From positions 210,718,151 to 210,782,150 of the forward strand of contig CP136065.1 of NCBI GenBank assembly GCA_032622095.1: a stretch of DNA of 64,000 bases, in the 5' to 3' direction. Shown piece by piece: positions 31,356 through 41,196 of this stretch. Both the position numbers and the translations under genes were made by a program. The stretch's first letter is position 1. Each line of letters opens with the position of its first letter. A model generated the notes under the pieces. The model saw only the letters and a list, made by a program, of their open reading frames with translations, was not told the DNA's origin and did no database searches. The stretch is from Siphonodentalium dalli (Eukaryota > Mollusca > Scaphopoda > Gadilida > Siphonodentaliidae).

Positions 31356-31990
31356 TTGACACAGATTTAAGTTCCCAGATAGTGAAGATGGTGATGTCCA
31401 CCATTTGGAACCTTGTTTATGCATTATGTGTTGGGGATATAGAGAAAATTAAACCGAAAAAGTAAAAGAAACTCTTTAACCCTTTACCCAACAAACCGGC
31501 CAAAACCGGCCAAATAAAGCTGCAACAGCCTAAAATATCTTCGGTCTGTCTCAATAGAACCATACACATATGGATATCATTGGAAACCGGCTCCTTGACC
31601 ACATTGTGATAGTTACAGTTATGCCCTGTGCCAATGCATTCTCTTATATATGCGAGTCGACCATAGGTCGCCTCGCATATATAAGAGAATGCATTGGCCT
31701 AAAAAAAAATCTTTTTTTAACACTTTTTACCATTTTTTCTTACATTCTTTAACAATTTTATAATTTTTAATGTGTTAAGCCAATGCATTCTCTTATATAT
31801 GCGAGGCGACCTATGGTCGACTCGCATATATAAGAGAATGCATTGGCACAGGGCCGTTCTGTTGGGTAAAGGGTTAAACAACGTTCCTTAAAAAAAAATA
31901 AAAATTGTTAATTTGATAATAAAGATATTTTCCGGAGAAGATGAGGCCTACCGATAACCAGAATGAGTTCCCCAGAGGGTGAAATTAGCG
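31356..31990. mobile_element. CAAG-A2 element, copy 3, split by TTAA-B
   Basis: Central part before the insertion: ACAGATTTAAGTTCCCAGAT, GATGTCCACCATTTGGAACC, TTGGGGATATAGAGAAAATT. After it: AAGATATTTTCCGGAGAAGA, TGAGGCCTA and half a GAATGAG-CCCCAGAGGGTGAA hairpin. Both outer ends are lost. The inserted TTAA-B occupies 31480-31873. Confidence 0.75.
31480..31873 (-). mobile_element. TTAA-B element, copy 4, nested in CAAG-A2
   Basis: Reverse orientation with CCCTTTACCCAACAAACCGG first; TTAA at 31476-31479 and 31874-31877. Hairpins at about 31632-31698 and 31780-31848. Confidence 0.92.
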
Positions 31991-32391
31991 AACTAAGAAT
32001 GTTCTGGTGCCTGATTTGTGAATCTGATCATATCATGAAGCTTTAACTTGCTTTACCAGTAAATATAAGTTTCTGAAGCCATGCCAATATAAATTGAAAA
32101 TCAGATCACAAATTAATTTAAAGGTAGTCACTCATCATCATTTTACGTTTGTTTACAGCAGTTCTGTACAGGTAGTCACGTTCAGACTAATCAGTAATTA
32201 CAAAACTCATATGGACACAACAAGTGTAATGACGTCAAGTGGTGACTTAAATGTAAATCACCTTAATTTAGTCTAATGGTGTAGAAGGTTTTAGGCTTGA
32301 GTGATGTCAAGAATATTTAGCCCCAGGGTATACATGCATTAGACATGCTATAATCACTGATAATATACTCATGAATACAACCCAGTAGTTG
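31991..32391. other. Unassigned stretch
   Basis: No repeat family or exon recognised. Confidence 0.35.
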
Positions 32392-32393
32392 TA

Positions 32394-32570
32394 CAGTAAT
32401 GCCCTAAATAATCGACTCCTTAACCACAGCAGAATTATGGGTAACTTTTCAGGATTTAGTCGGAAATATGGCTTGTTGCCATTCATCGGAAAGCCATATT
32501 TCGACTAAATCCTGAAAAGTTACCCATAATTCTGCTGTGGTTAAGGAGTTGATTATTTAGAGCATTACTG
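32394..32570. mobile_element. TA-E palindromic element, copy 6
   Basis: TA at 32392-32393 and 32571-32572. The centre is shortened to ATCGGAAAGCCATATTTC: one arm lost the GATGAATGGCAACAA part. Confidence 0.92.
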
Positions 32571-32574
32571 TAAT

Positions 32575-33797
32575 TATACCCCCTTTTAAAAAAAAAAGGG
32601 GGGGTATACTGTTTTGCACCTGTCCGTCCGTCCGTCCGTGCGTCCGTGCGTGCGTACGTCCGTCCGATGTCTGTTCGTGTCATAACTTGAACAGTAGTGC
32701 TCGGATCTCAATGAAATTAGGTATGGATGTTCACTATTATGAGGACATTTAATAGAGGGTTCCATCGTTTTGTTTGGATTTTCCATTCTAGAGTTATTCA
32801 TCTTTGTTTATCTGGAAATAGTGGCTTTTTGGTACATCTGGTGTCTGTTCATGTCGTAACTTCAACAGTTGTGCTGGGATCTCAACCAAATTTGGTGTGG
32901 ATGTTCACAACTATGAGGACATTAAATAGAGGGTTCCATCGTTTTGTTCCGATTTTCCATTCTAGAGTTATTCATCTTTGTTTATCTTGAAATGTTGGAG
33001 TTTTGGTCCATCTGGTGTCTGTTCATGTCATAACCTGAACAGTAGTGCTCGGATCTCAATGAAATTTTGTATGGATGTTCACTACTATGAGGGCATTCAA
33101 TAGAGGGTTCCATCGTTTTGTTCGGATTTTCCATTCTAGAGTTATACATCTTTGTTCATCTGGAAATGTTGGCTTTTTGGTTCGTCTGGTGTCTGTTCAT
33201 ATTGTAACTTCGACAGTTGTACTGGGATCTCAATGGTATTTGGTATGGATGTTCACTACTATGAGGACATAAAAAAGAGGGTTCCATCGTTTTGTTCCGC
33301 TTTTCCATTCTAGAGTTACTCATCTTTGTTCATCTGGAAATAAATGTTGGCTTTTTGGTCCGTCTGGTGTCTTCATGTCGTAACTTCAACAGTTGTGCTG
33401 GGATCTCAATGGAATTTGGTATAGATGTTCACTGCTATGATGACATTCAATAGGGGGTTCCATTGTTCTGTTCTGCTTTTCCATTATAGAGTAATTCATC
33501 TTTGTTTATCTGGAAATGTTGGCTGTTTGATCCATCCGATGTCTGTTCAGCTCATAACTTGAACAGTAATGCTCGGATCTCAATGAAATTTTGTATGGAT
33601 GTTCACCACTATGAGGACAGTTAATGGCACATTCAAATGTTTGTTTTGGTTTTTGTTCTATAGTTATTCATCTTTGTTTATATGAAAATGCTGATTTCTG
33701 GGTCCATATGTCTGAGTATAGCCATCATAAGTTATAGATGTGCCCACACTAGGCGGTATGCCATGAGGGGGTATGCACCGGACGACAGTCCATCTCT
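32575..33797 (+). repeat. Minisatellite-bearing non-autonomous element
   Basis: Opens with the palindrome TACCCCCTTTT / AAAAGGGGGGGTA (32577-32609), then a CCGT/GCGT microsatellite (32625-32667). About six tandem units of roughly 174 bp follow, starting near 32668, 32841, 33015, 33189, 33367 and 33539; each holds GTCTGTTC, TGCT(C/G)GGATCTCAA, TATGGATGTTCACTA, AGGGTTCCATCGTTTTGTT and CATTCTAGAGTTATTCATCT. It closes with GGGGGTATGCACCGGACGAC. Similar layouts occur in many marine invertebrate genomes. Not coding, though 174 = 3 x 58 keeps a frame open across some units. Confidence 0.8.
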
Positions 33798-34319
33798 TGT
33801 TTCACTATGTAATGTAACCCAGGTGTGCATGGGCAGGTTTACCTTCGTTTATCAACTCAGGTAATAAACTCTGATGATGTAATCAGTAAGACACAGGTAT
33901 GTTAATGAGGCGAGTTTGACGAGTTTCACACCTGATTTTTGCTGATTATAAGTGCTGAGAGAATGCGACTGTTGCATCATGCATACTAAATGTCAAATTA
34001 CGATAAAGTGCATCTTCTGTCTAGTCAGCCTCTATTTCTGCCGCGCTAATTGGAATAATAGGAAGAATGTAACATAATGTCAGTCAAAACAACAATCTTA
34101 CACAGGATGGATAAGATAGCACCCTGGCACATTTCCACACTTTGTTTACCACTGGCACAGCCATCGGTTCAAGGTCAGTTGGGTAACGTCCGGACGGCCA
34201 TCTTCACTCCCAGTATCGAGAGAATCACAAAATCATCCATTGATGCCATGATCATGCAGTGCTCTTGATAGTGATTTCAAAAAGCAAATCCTGGGCGATT
34301 TCAGTGCATTTGACACATC
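33798..34319. other. Unassigned stretch
   Basis: No repeat family or exon recognised; a 63-codon frame at 34077 is unremarkable. Confidence 0.35.
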
Positions 34320-34321
34320 TA

Positions 34322-34534
34322 CAGTAATGCCCTAAATAATCGACTCCTTAACCACAGCAGAATTATTGGTTGGAAATTTAGTCGATTTAGTTGGAAATAT
34401 GGCTTGTTGCCATTCATCGGAAAGCTCTCAGTGAGAGCTTTCCGTAGAATGGCAACAAACCATATTTCCGACTAAATCCTGAAAAATTACCCATAATTCT
34501 GTGGTTAAGGAGTCGATTATTTAGAGCATTACTC
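34322..34534. mobile_element. TA-E palindromic element, copy 7
   Basis: Left TA at 34320-34321; right end mutated to CATTACTC followed by TA. Left arm has a small rearrangement (TTATTGGTTGGAAATTTAGT). Confidence 0.88.
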
Positions 34535-34570
34535 TACATGCAACCACATCCTGGCCTGAGAATATGGTGG

Positions 34571-34628
34571 CGGACATTTGCAGAATGAGGTCCCCAGAGA
34601 GTGAATTTAGTGACGCTACCCCACACAT
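34571..34628. mobile_element. CAAG-family hairpin fragment
   Basis: GGACATTTGCAGAATGAGG, CCCCAGAGAGTGAATTTAGT, GACGCTACCCCACAC: half of one hairpin only. Confidence 0.75.
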
Positions 34629-34993
34629 CAACAGGACGCGATGGAATAATCAGTAATAACTATCGTTGACTGATAAAAACTCAAAAGAAAATGTCTCTTA
34701 GATTGTGATTACTATAATGAATAATGAAAATGTTTCCTGTATTACAAAATTTGTTGTGTTTCCGTATTTGTGGGAAAATAGTCAACACATCATTAAGCTG
34801 TGTTTGTAATTATTATCGGCTTTTTAAAGAGATTGGATTTCGCCTTCCAATGAGCAGTTATATGCACAACCAATGAAATACGCCCAATGTGAGACATGAC
34901 CAATAGAATGAAGGGAATCCCATCAATGCAGAAATCAAATCTGGATCGCAGTTCCATAGACGTAAATCTGATAAGATTAGAGAGGTCTGCTTT
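34629..34993. other. Unassigned stretch
   Basis: No repeat family or exon recognised. Confidence 0.35.
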
Positions 34994-34997
34994 TTAA

Positions 34998-35423
34998 CCC
35001 TTTACCCAACAGAATGGCCCTGTGCCAATGCATTCTCTTATATATGCGAGTCGACCATAGGTCGCCTCGCATATATAAGAGAATGCATTGGCTTAACACA
35101 TATTAAAAATGATAAAATTGTCAAAGAATGTAGAAAAATATTATAAAAAATGTTAAAAAATGTAAGAAAAAATTATAAAATTGTTAAAGAATGTAAGAAA
35201 AAAATTTTTTTTAGGCCAATGCATTCTCTTATATATGCGAGGCGACCTATGGTCGACTCGCATATATAAGAGAATGCATTGGCACAGGGCATAACTGTAA
35301 CCATCACAATGAACCGGTTCCAATGATATCCATATTTGTATGGTTCTATTGAGACAGACCGAAGATATTTTAGGCTGTTGAAGCTTTATTTGGGCGTTTT
35401 TGGCCGGTTTGTTGGGTAAAGGG
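34998..35423 (+). mobile_element. TTAA-B element, copy 5 (longest)
   Basis: TTAA at 34994-34997 and 35424-35427. The linker between hairpins is expanded to about 120 bp by internal duplication of AAAAATTATAAAATTGTTAA-type sequence, accounting for the extra length. Part of the ATCACAATGTGGTCAAGG motif is missing. Confidence 0.92.
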
Positions 35424-35427
35424 TTAA

Positions 35428-35766
35428 AGAGACTGAAACTTACTGAACAAATATAAGATGTTAGACTTGCATGTAATGAGACACCTCATGCATAGTGCCA
35501 ACCAGTGATATTGTAAAAGGGATAAGACACTCATGGCCTGGTGTGTAATCAAGCATTTATCACTTGAGAGGGTAGGTGCTGTAAACTTCTGTTAGCTTCT
35601 ACAGTGAATGCATTGGAATATTGGGGCCAATTGATACAAAATGCCAATTAAACCTGATTTTAAAACAAGAATAATTAACACAGTAAGTGTGTCAAGTCAT
35701 AAAACCACAGTTATACAATAAATAATCGAGACAATATCACTGGTGCCAACCTTAATCCTTCAAGCC
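35428..35766. other. Unassigned stretch
   Basis: No repeat family or exon recognised. Confidence 0.35.
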
Positions 35767-35770
35767 TTAA

Positions 35771-36837
35771 CCCTTTCTTAATGGGAGCTGTGCTCATGCA
35801 GCAGTAAAGATCCTTGTCACTGCATTCTCTTCTACTATATAATTTGAGACTTCCGTATATATATGTGTATGTGTGTATATATGTGGGTACTTCATGGAAT
35901 CGATAACGGTTGGACAGATTGAGCTCAAATTTCGTATATAAGTGTAAAATCCCATGGACACCGCCGTGATCGCGTTTTGGAGAAGCTCAGAGCACCGTTT
36001 CTCGCTTCCCAATCATCAAAATCACCGCAATTGGCACTTCAGGGTTAATAGCGTTGATATATAAAGAGCGTTCGTTTTCCGCAGTGTCTATATAAAGAGC
36101 GTCGTTTTCGCTATCTACTTATCTGTATGACGGGAGTCTGTAGCCTGTCGCAAATATTATGTAGAGAGATTTCACGACATTAGGACGGGTACGGCAGACT
36201 CGAAATATTATGCAGAGAGATTTCCCGACGGGAAGCGTTTGTTTTCACGACGGGAAGTGTTTGTTTTCAATTCAATGCAATGTTATCGCTCAAAATATTA
36301 TGCAGAGAGATTTCACGACATTAGGACGGGTACGGGCAGGTTAACAAAAAAGAAAAACAAAGAATGCGTTGTCTGTCGTTCCTAGGAAGGGGGATTTCTA
36401 CGGGTAAATTTTTCCGCCAGAAACAAAAAATTTAATTAAAACAATTTAAAATTTAAAAATAAAAAAACAATTCAGAAAAAAAATATATTAAATTTAAAAA
36501 ACATTAAATTCATATTAAAAAATAAAAACAAAAATAAATAAAAACCAAATAATAAAAAAAATGTCATGTTTCTGACAAAATTTGGTTCAAATGTAGCACA
36601 AGTGTCTCGGAACCTGTTGCAATTGCTTTTTCGAACAAAGCCATGGGACGAATGCCGCCAGTGGCGGGCTAACCTGCTAGTATATATATATAAGAGAATC
36701 AGTGACACGGTAAATATATTGTTAGGCCAATGTATTCTCTTACATATGTGAGGCTCCCTATTGGAGACTCGCATATATGAGAGAAAGAATTGGCCCAGGT
36801 TTTTTTTTTAAATCAGGAAGCTCTAGCAATGGAAAGG
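35771..36837 (+). mobile_element. TTAA-D element, copy 4, interrupted by a Helitron-like element
   Basis: TTAA 35767-35770, CCCTTTCTTAATGGGAGCTG at left; right half from 36681 with the second hairpin (36724-36794) and GCAATGGAAAGG-TTAA (36838-36841). The break falls inside the first hairpin. Confidence 0.8.
35831..36680 (+). mobile_element. Non-autonomous Helitron-like element
   Basis: The 5' end TCTACTATATAATTTGAGAC matches the TC..CTACTA pattern of Helitrons. The 3' end has a GC-rich hairpin CCGCC-AGTx-GGCGG (36655-36667) followed by GCTAACCTGCTAG, ending CTAG as Helitrons end CTRR. No terminal inverted repeats and no target duplication. The flanks CATTCTCT and TATATATATAAGAG rejoin as a TTAA-D hairpin arm. 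Inside are three copies of AATATTATG(T/C)AGAGAGATTT (about 36152, 36209, 36295) and a very A-rich block at 36421-36560. No Rep/helicase. The join is T|T, not the canonical A|T. Confidence 0.65.
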
Positions 36838-36841
36838 TTAA

Positions 36842-37182
36842 TGTCCAATAATCACAATCACTTTACCCCCTTTGAATTCTGCCCGCGCTATTTAATTTCA
36901 CAGATCTTGGCTAGAGTCAAAATCTAAATTGACAACCCCAAATTTAGTTCATAACAATACCCTCGTTCCAACATCAAATACCCTACAGTCAATGCGTGGC
37001 TCATTTGGAAGGAAATTGCTGAGGTTGCATTGAGATACCGGTAGTTCATACATGAGCACTGATATTAACGGATACCTTCGAGGGGTTCGTGCTGAGCAAT
37101 GCACTCCTAATTCATCAGATAAGAGATCACTGCACGGTTCAGTCTAAACATTCCTGCTGATCAGGTGGAAGATATGCTCTGA
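36842..37182. other. Unassigned stretch
   Basis: No repeat family or exon recognised. Confidence 0.35.
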
Positions 37183-37636
37183 AAGCCCTGAAATAGTGTG
37201 TCTCTCATTTGAAGAATGAGGTCCCCAGAGGGTGAATATAGTGGCGCTACCCCACACAGCAGGCTAGCATCACTAAAATAACCTTCTGTGGACATCATTC
37301 TGCTTAGCTCTCATCTTCTGAGAGGTATCTATAGTCTCAAAATACCATTGTTTTGTATTTACTTTTTCCCTTCTGTTCAGTTTCTACCTGTACATGTACG
37401 TCCCCTAATTTGCAGAAGATAAAATACATGATCAAGGTGACTAATGGGTGAACATCAACTTCAACTGGGGAAATTCAATCTGATCTTAGGTCTCCCATAG
37501 CATTTGAGGCATCGGTAGAATGAGTTTCCCAGAGGTCATTTTTGGTGATGCTAGCCCGCCATGCGGGATACCGTCACTAAATTCACCAGATGGGGACCTC
37601 ATTCTGCAAATGACTGACACAGTATTTGCAGGCTTG
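37183..37636. mobile_element. CAAG-A3 element, copy 2
   Basis: AAGCCCTGAAATAGTGTGTC at left, TATTTGCAGGCTTG at right. Centre holds TATCTATAGTCTCAAA, CTTTTTCCCTTCTG, GATAAAATACATGATCAAGG, ACATCAACTTCAACTGGGGA and CTCCCATAGCA: the A3 centre, inverse orientation to 52400. Hairpins diverged; no clear target duplication. Confidence 0.8.
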
Positions 37637-37726
37637 TTCTCCATAGAGATACCTCACACAGTATCAGGCTGATTCTCACTGCACTAACGAAATCCCCTAT
37701 CATTCTCGGTGCACTATTGAATTAAC

Positions 37727-38060
37727 CCTTTACCCAACAAACCGGCCAAAACCGGCCAAATAAAGCTTCAACAGCCTAAAATATCTTTGGTCTGTCTCAA
37801 TAGAACCCATACAAATATGGATATCATTGGAACCGGCTCCTTGACCACATTGTGATAGTTACAGTTATGCCCTGTGCCAATGCATTCTCTTATATATGCG
37901 AGTCGACCATAGGTCGCCTCGCATATATAAGAGAAGAGAATGCATTGGCCTAAAAAATGTGTTAAGCCAATGCATTCTCTTATATATGCGAGGCGACCTA
38001 TGGTCGACTCGCATATATAAGAGAATGCATTGGCACAGGGCCCTTCTGTTGGATAAAGGG
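37727..38060 (-). mobile_element. TTAA-B element, copy 6 (shortest)
   Basis: TTAA 37723-37726 and 38061-38064. Linker reduced to AAAAAATGTGTTAA; hairpin 1 has a small internal duplication (AAGAGAAGAGAATG). Confidence 0.92.
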
Positions 38061-38365
38061 TTAAAGCTATCTGTTCTGAATGCACACATGCTTCACATCA
38101 GTTTAAAACAGCATTTTCTTGTGATAGCAAGATGAGAGTGTGCTGACTTGTCAGTCTTCAACATGCATTAGTTGATGGCATCTTAAGCGTTTTTATCAGA
38201 ATAACTGATATTGAAATAATTAAGACTGAGACTTGAAGCCCAGTGTTCAATATGCTGTTCATTCACCCTGCCCGGCTCAAAATATGAAGCTGATAAATAT
38301 TATGTCATCATACCCATATACCGGTACAGACTTTATATACTGTAGTCACAGAAATAATACCTTAA

Positions 38366-38521
38366 CCCTTTCAGTACCAAGTCCGATTTTTGTATCAACC
38401 CATATTTCCTTGATCATTTTTCAAATTTATTGATTATAATAATGTGATACATTGATGGAAAGAGCTCTTATGATCAAGGAAATATGTGTTGATACAAAAA
38501 TTGGACTTGGCACTGAAAGGG
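38366..38521. mobile_element. TTAA-C-short element, copy 3
   Basis: Complete: CCCTTTCAGTACCAAGTCCG left, TTGGACTTGGCACTGAAAGG right, TTAA 38362-38365 and 38522-38525. Both GATACAAAAAT arms and both CCTTGATCA pieces are present in inverted orientation, with AGAGCTCTTATGATCAAGGA at the junction. Confidence 0.9.
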
Positions 38522-38535
38522 TTAAAACTCTTTGC

Positions 38536-38561
38536 GGGGGGTGGGGGGGGGGGGGGGGGGG
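38536..38561. repeat. Poly-G tract
   Basis: 26 bases, all G except one T at 38542. It abuts a CAAG-A end and lies about 100 bp before the assembly gap. Confidence 0.9.
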
Positions 38562-38603
38562 AACCTCATTCTGCAAATGACAGACCCACTATTTTAAGGC
38601 TTG
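38561..38603. mobile_element. CAAG-A right-end fragment
   Basis: GAACCTCATTCTGCAAATGA, CAGACCCACTATTTTAAGGC, TTG: the terminal part only, its inner side replaced by poly-G. Confidence 0.8.
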
Positions 38604-38657
38604 GTTGAAATAAACATTCTTAGGTATTGAAATATTACTCAAAACAAGCACGTAACC

Positions 38658-38757
38658 NNNNNNNNNNNNNNNNNNNNNNNNNNNNNNNNNNNNNNNNNNN
38701 NNNNNNNNNNNNNNNNNNNNNNNNNNNNNNNNNNNNNNNNNNNNNNNNNNNNNNNNN
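38658..38757. other. Assembly gap (100 N)
   Basis: Exactly 100 N, a conventional placeholder for unknown size. The right edge falls inside hairpin 1 of a TTAA-B element, which lacks its left end, so the gap hides at least that end. Confidence 0.98.
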
Positions 38758-39068
38758 CGCATATATAAGAGAATGCATTGGCTTAACACATTAAACATTA
38801 TAAAATTGTTAAAGAATGTAAGAAAAAATGGTAAAAAGTGTTAAAAAAAGATTTTTTTTAGGCCACAATACATTCTCTTATATATGCGAGGCGACCTATG
38901 GTCGACTCGCATATATAAGAGAATGCATTGGCACAGGGCTAACTGTAACTATCACAATGGTCTAGGAGCCGGTTCCAATGATATCCATATTTGTATGGTT
39001 CTATTGAGACAGACCGAAGATATTTTAGGCTGTTGAAGCTTTATTTGGCCGGTTTGTTGGGTAAAGGG
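38758..39068 (+). mobile_element. TTAA-B element, copy 7 (left end in the gap)
   Basis: From the second arm of hairpin 1 (CGCATATATAAGAGAATGCA) through hairpin 2 (about 38865-38934) and the unique tail to TGTTGGGTAAAGGG-TTAA (39069-39072). Confidence 0.9.
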
Positions 39069-39072
39069 TTAA

Positions 39073-40906
39073 AGGCCAACTTAATGTTCCATTCCCCATA
39101 TCAAATGTTTCACAACATATTCTATCTTTACATCATTTGAAAGAGGAAGCTCCAACACATTGTATTATCAAATTATCCAGTTGAATAAACTGAACATGTT
39201 GTTTTTGTTGAGGTACTGACATATGTTCTGTGCTTAATCTTTATGTGGACTGTACTGCCAGTCTATTATTCTGGATGCCAGGGGAATAACTCTATCTTCT
39301 CTTTTTAATTTTGATGCATTTTGATTAGTTAAGGGGGAAAGTCTTGTGGGGTGAATCTGAGAATCTCTATCACTTGCTGGAAACTCCATGGCCACAGTTG
39401 TTCCTTACCGTGGGATGTATCTATTTTTGGTCTTATTTCATGCCAACAATAGTCAATATGACTCACTATATAAATAATCAGGAACTCAAACATTAAGTGG
39501 GCATTTAATAATATGAAAAAACCTTCAGAGACTTTCCGCAATACTATGGAACATCATTTGGTGAACTCTTTAGAGCTGACACCTGTGAAAGTGCATTTGC
39601 AAAAGTGACCTTTTGAATGTTGTACCATCTCCTTCGATCTTCACTGCTCCCAAAGTCACATGGAAGAGAGAAAATGCTGTAGATAGCAACCTAGCTGATC
39701 TCAGATGCCTAGAAAAAAACCCTCTCAAACTCTCATACAAAACAACCTGGGACTATTTTTCTCTGTCCGTACTAAGCGTGCAATGTTGTTTTATGGAATT
39801 TTCTGGTTACCATTGGCTGTACTTTACTTATAAACCTAGAAGAAGGTAAAAGCTAATATAGTTACAGGAAAAATAAGATTATAGGAATCAATAGAGCGGG
39901 GAAAATAAGATGGAGATATGAAGAAGAAGGCTACTTTAGAAGTTCCCACTGAGATAAGCTGATTACTCTCTGAAGACGAGACACTATATTGAGAACATTG
40001 AATGCGAATCCTATTGTCTAATTCTATGCTGTTACACTATTAAATTTTCTCCATCGATTCCGGCAAGTCTGAATAACTTGTTCGATTTCAGAAGATGTTT
40101 TATGTGGAAATTATCAAACATCATTGGCAAAATCTCGCTTTTCTTTCTCATGCTCTCTATTTTACCGCAAAGTTATTGATCCTGTGTGGGATGCTTTATC
40201 ATTGGGATATAATCAAACGGCAGATGGAGATCAGGCTTAATATCACGTAATCCGCTGATTGGAACGTTGTGAGTCCCCAGATGCTCCAATACTTCATTCT
40301 ACCGCAGCTATCTCAAATCAATACAATTATTCGATTCTCCTGCGAAAAATACAATCATAACAAATTTCCAGGTACTTGACTTTCACTGTGCAGTTATGAA
40401 GTGGGCACTTTAAAAATTTAAACTGCACTATCGCATTTGCTGTTTGTGACATGATTTTAATATTTCAACTCAACCCTTTAATTCCCGAGTAGATTATTTC
40501 CCTATTAAGTTTTAATAGTATACTTTTGAAAATGAATTTATTTTTGAATGGTGAATTCTTATCTATGATGTTCTGATGACAGGCAGACAACTTCCCCCCC
40601 CCCCCCCATGAATTTTCACATTTATTCAATTCTGGATATGTTCTCATGACAGGCAAACAAACACCCCCAATGTACTCCTATTTATTCATTTGTTGGGGAT
40701 GTTGGGTTAGTAAGTTCAATAATCAGGCTGTCTTTTTATGCCGTTCTTTGAAGTTTTGAGTTGAATATCACTACCAAATAAATGAATGATGAATGCTTAC
40801 TATCCCAGCACTGCCACCTGGTTCATGATGTTACAACTATTCCCTTTACTGGTTTTATCAGACGTCCGCTTTTTATAACAAATTTATAAAAGTCTGTAAA
40901 ACAACT
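39073..40906. other. Unassigned stretch
   Basis: The longest stretch free of recognised MITEs. It has a poly-C tract (40594-40607) inside a short duplication (GATGTTCTGATGACAGGCA / ATATGTTCTCATGACAGGCA, 40568 and 40636) and a CAACCCTTTAATTCCCGAGT piece at 40471 that may be a TTAA-F relic. A 57-bp minus-strand piece 39465-39409 between TATATAG and |GTAAGG reads open but is too short to call. Confidence 0.4.
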
Positions 40907-40924
40907 ATCATCAACAAGTACATG

Positions 40925-41178
40925 CAAGCCTTGAAATAGTGTGTCTGTCATTTGCAGAATGAGGTCCACGGATGGTGAATTTAGTGATGCTACCCCGCAT
41001 AGCGGGCTAGCATCACCACATTCACCCTCTGGGAACCTCCTTCTGCTTAGGTGTAAGCAGAATGAGGTCCCCAGAGGGTGAATTTGGTGATGCTAGCCCG
41101 CTATGCGGGGTAGCATCAGTAAATTCACCATCTGGGGACCTTATTCTGCAAATGACAGACACACTATTTCAAGGCTTG
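40925..41178. mobile_element. CAAG-A palindromic element, copy 5, with 18-bp flanking repeat
   Basis: Two complete hairpins, spacer TTAGGTGTAA. A perfect 18-bp direct repeat ATCATCAACAAGTACATG abuts both ends (40907-40924 and 41179-41196), over twice the usual length for this family. Confidence 0.92.
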
Positions 41179-41196
41179 ATCATCAACAAGTACATG

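Noticed and set aside
32727-33272. Repeated 58-residue peptide in 174-bp units
   Set aside because: Explained by a unit length divisible by three; unit lengths vary and stops interrupt the frame, so no gene is called.
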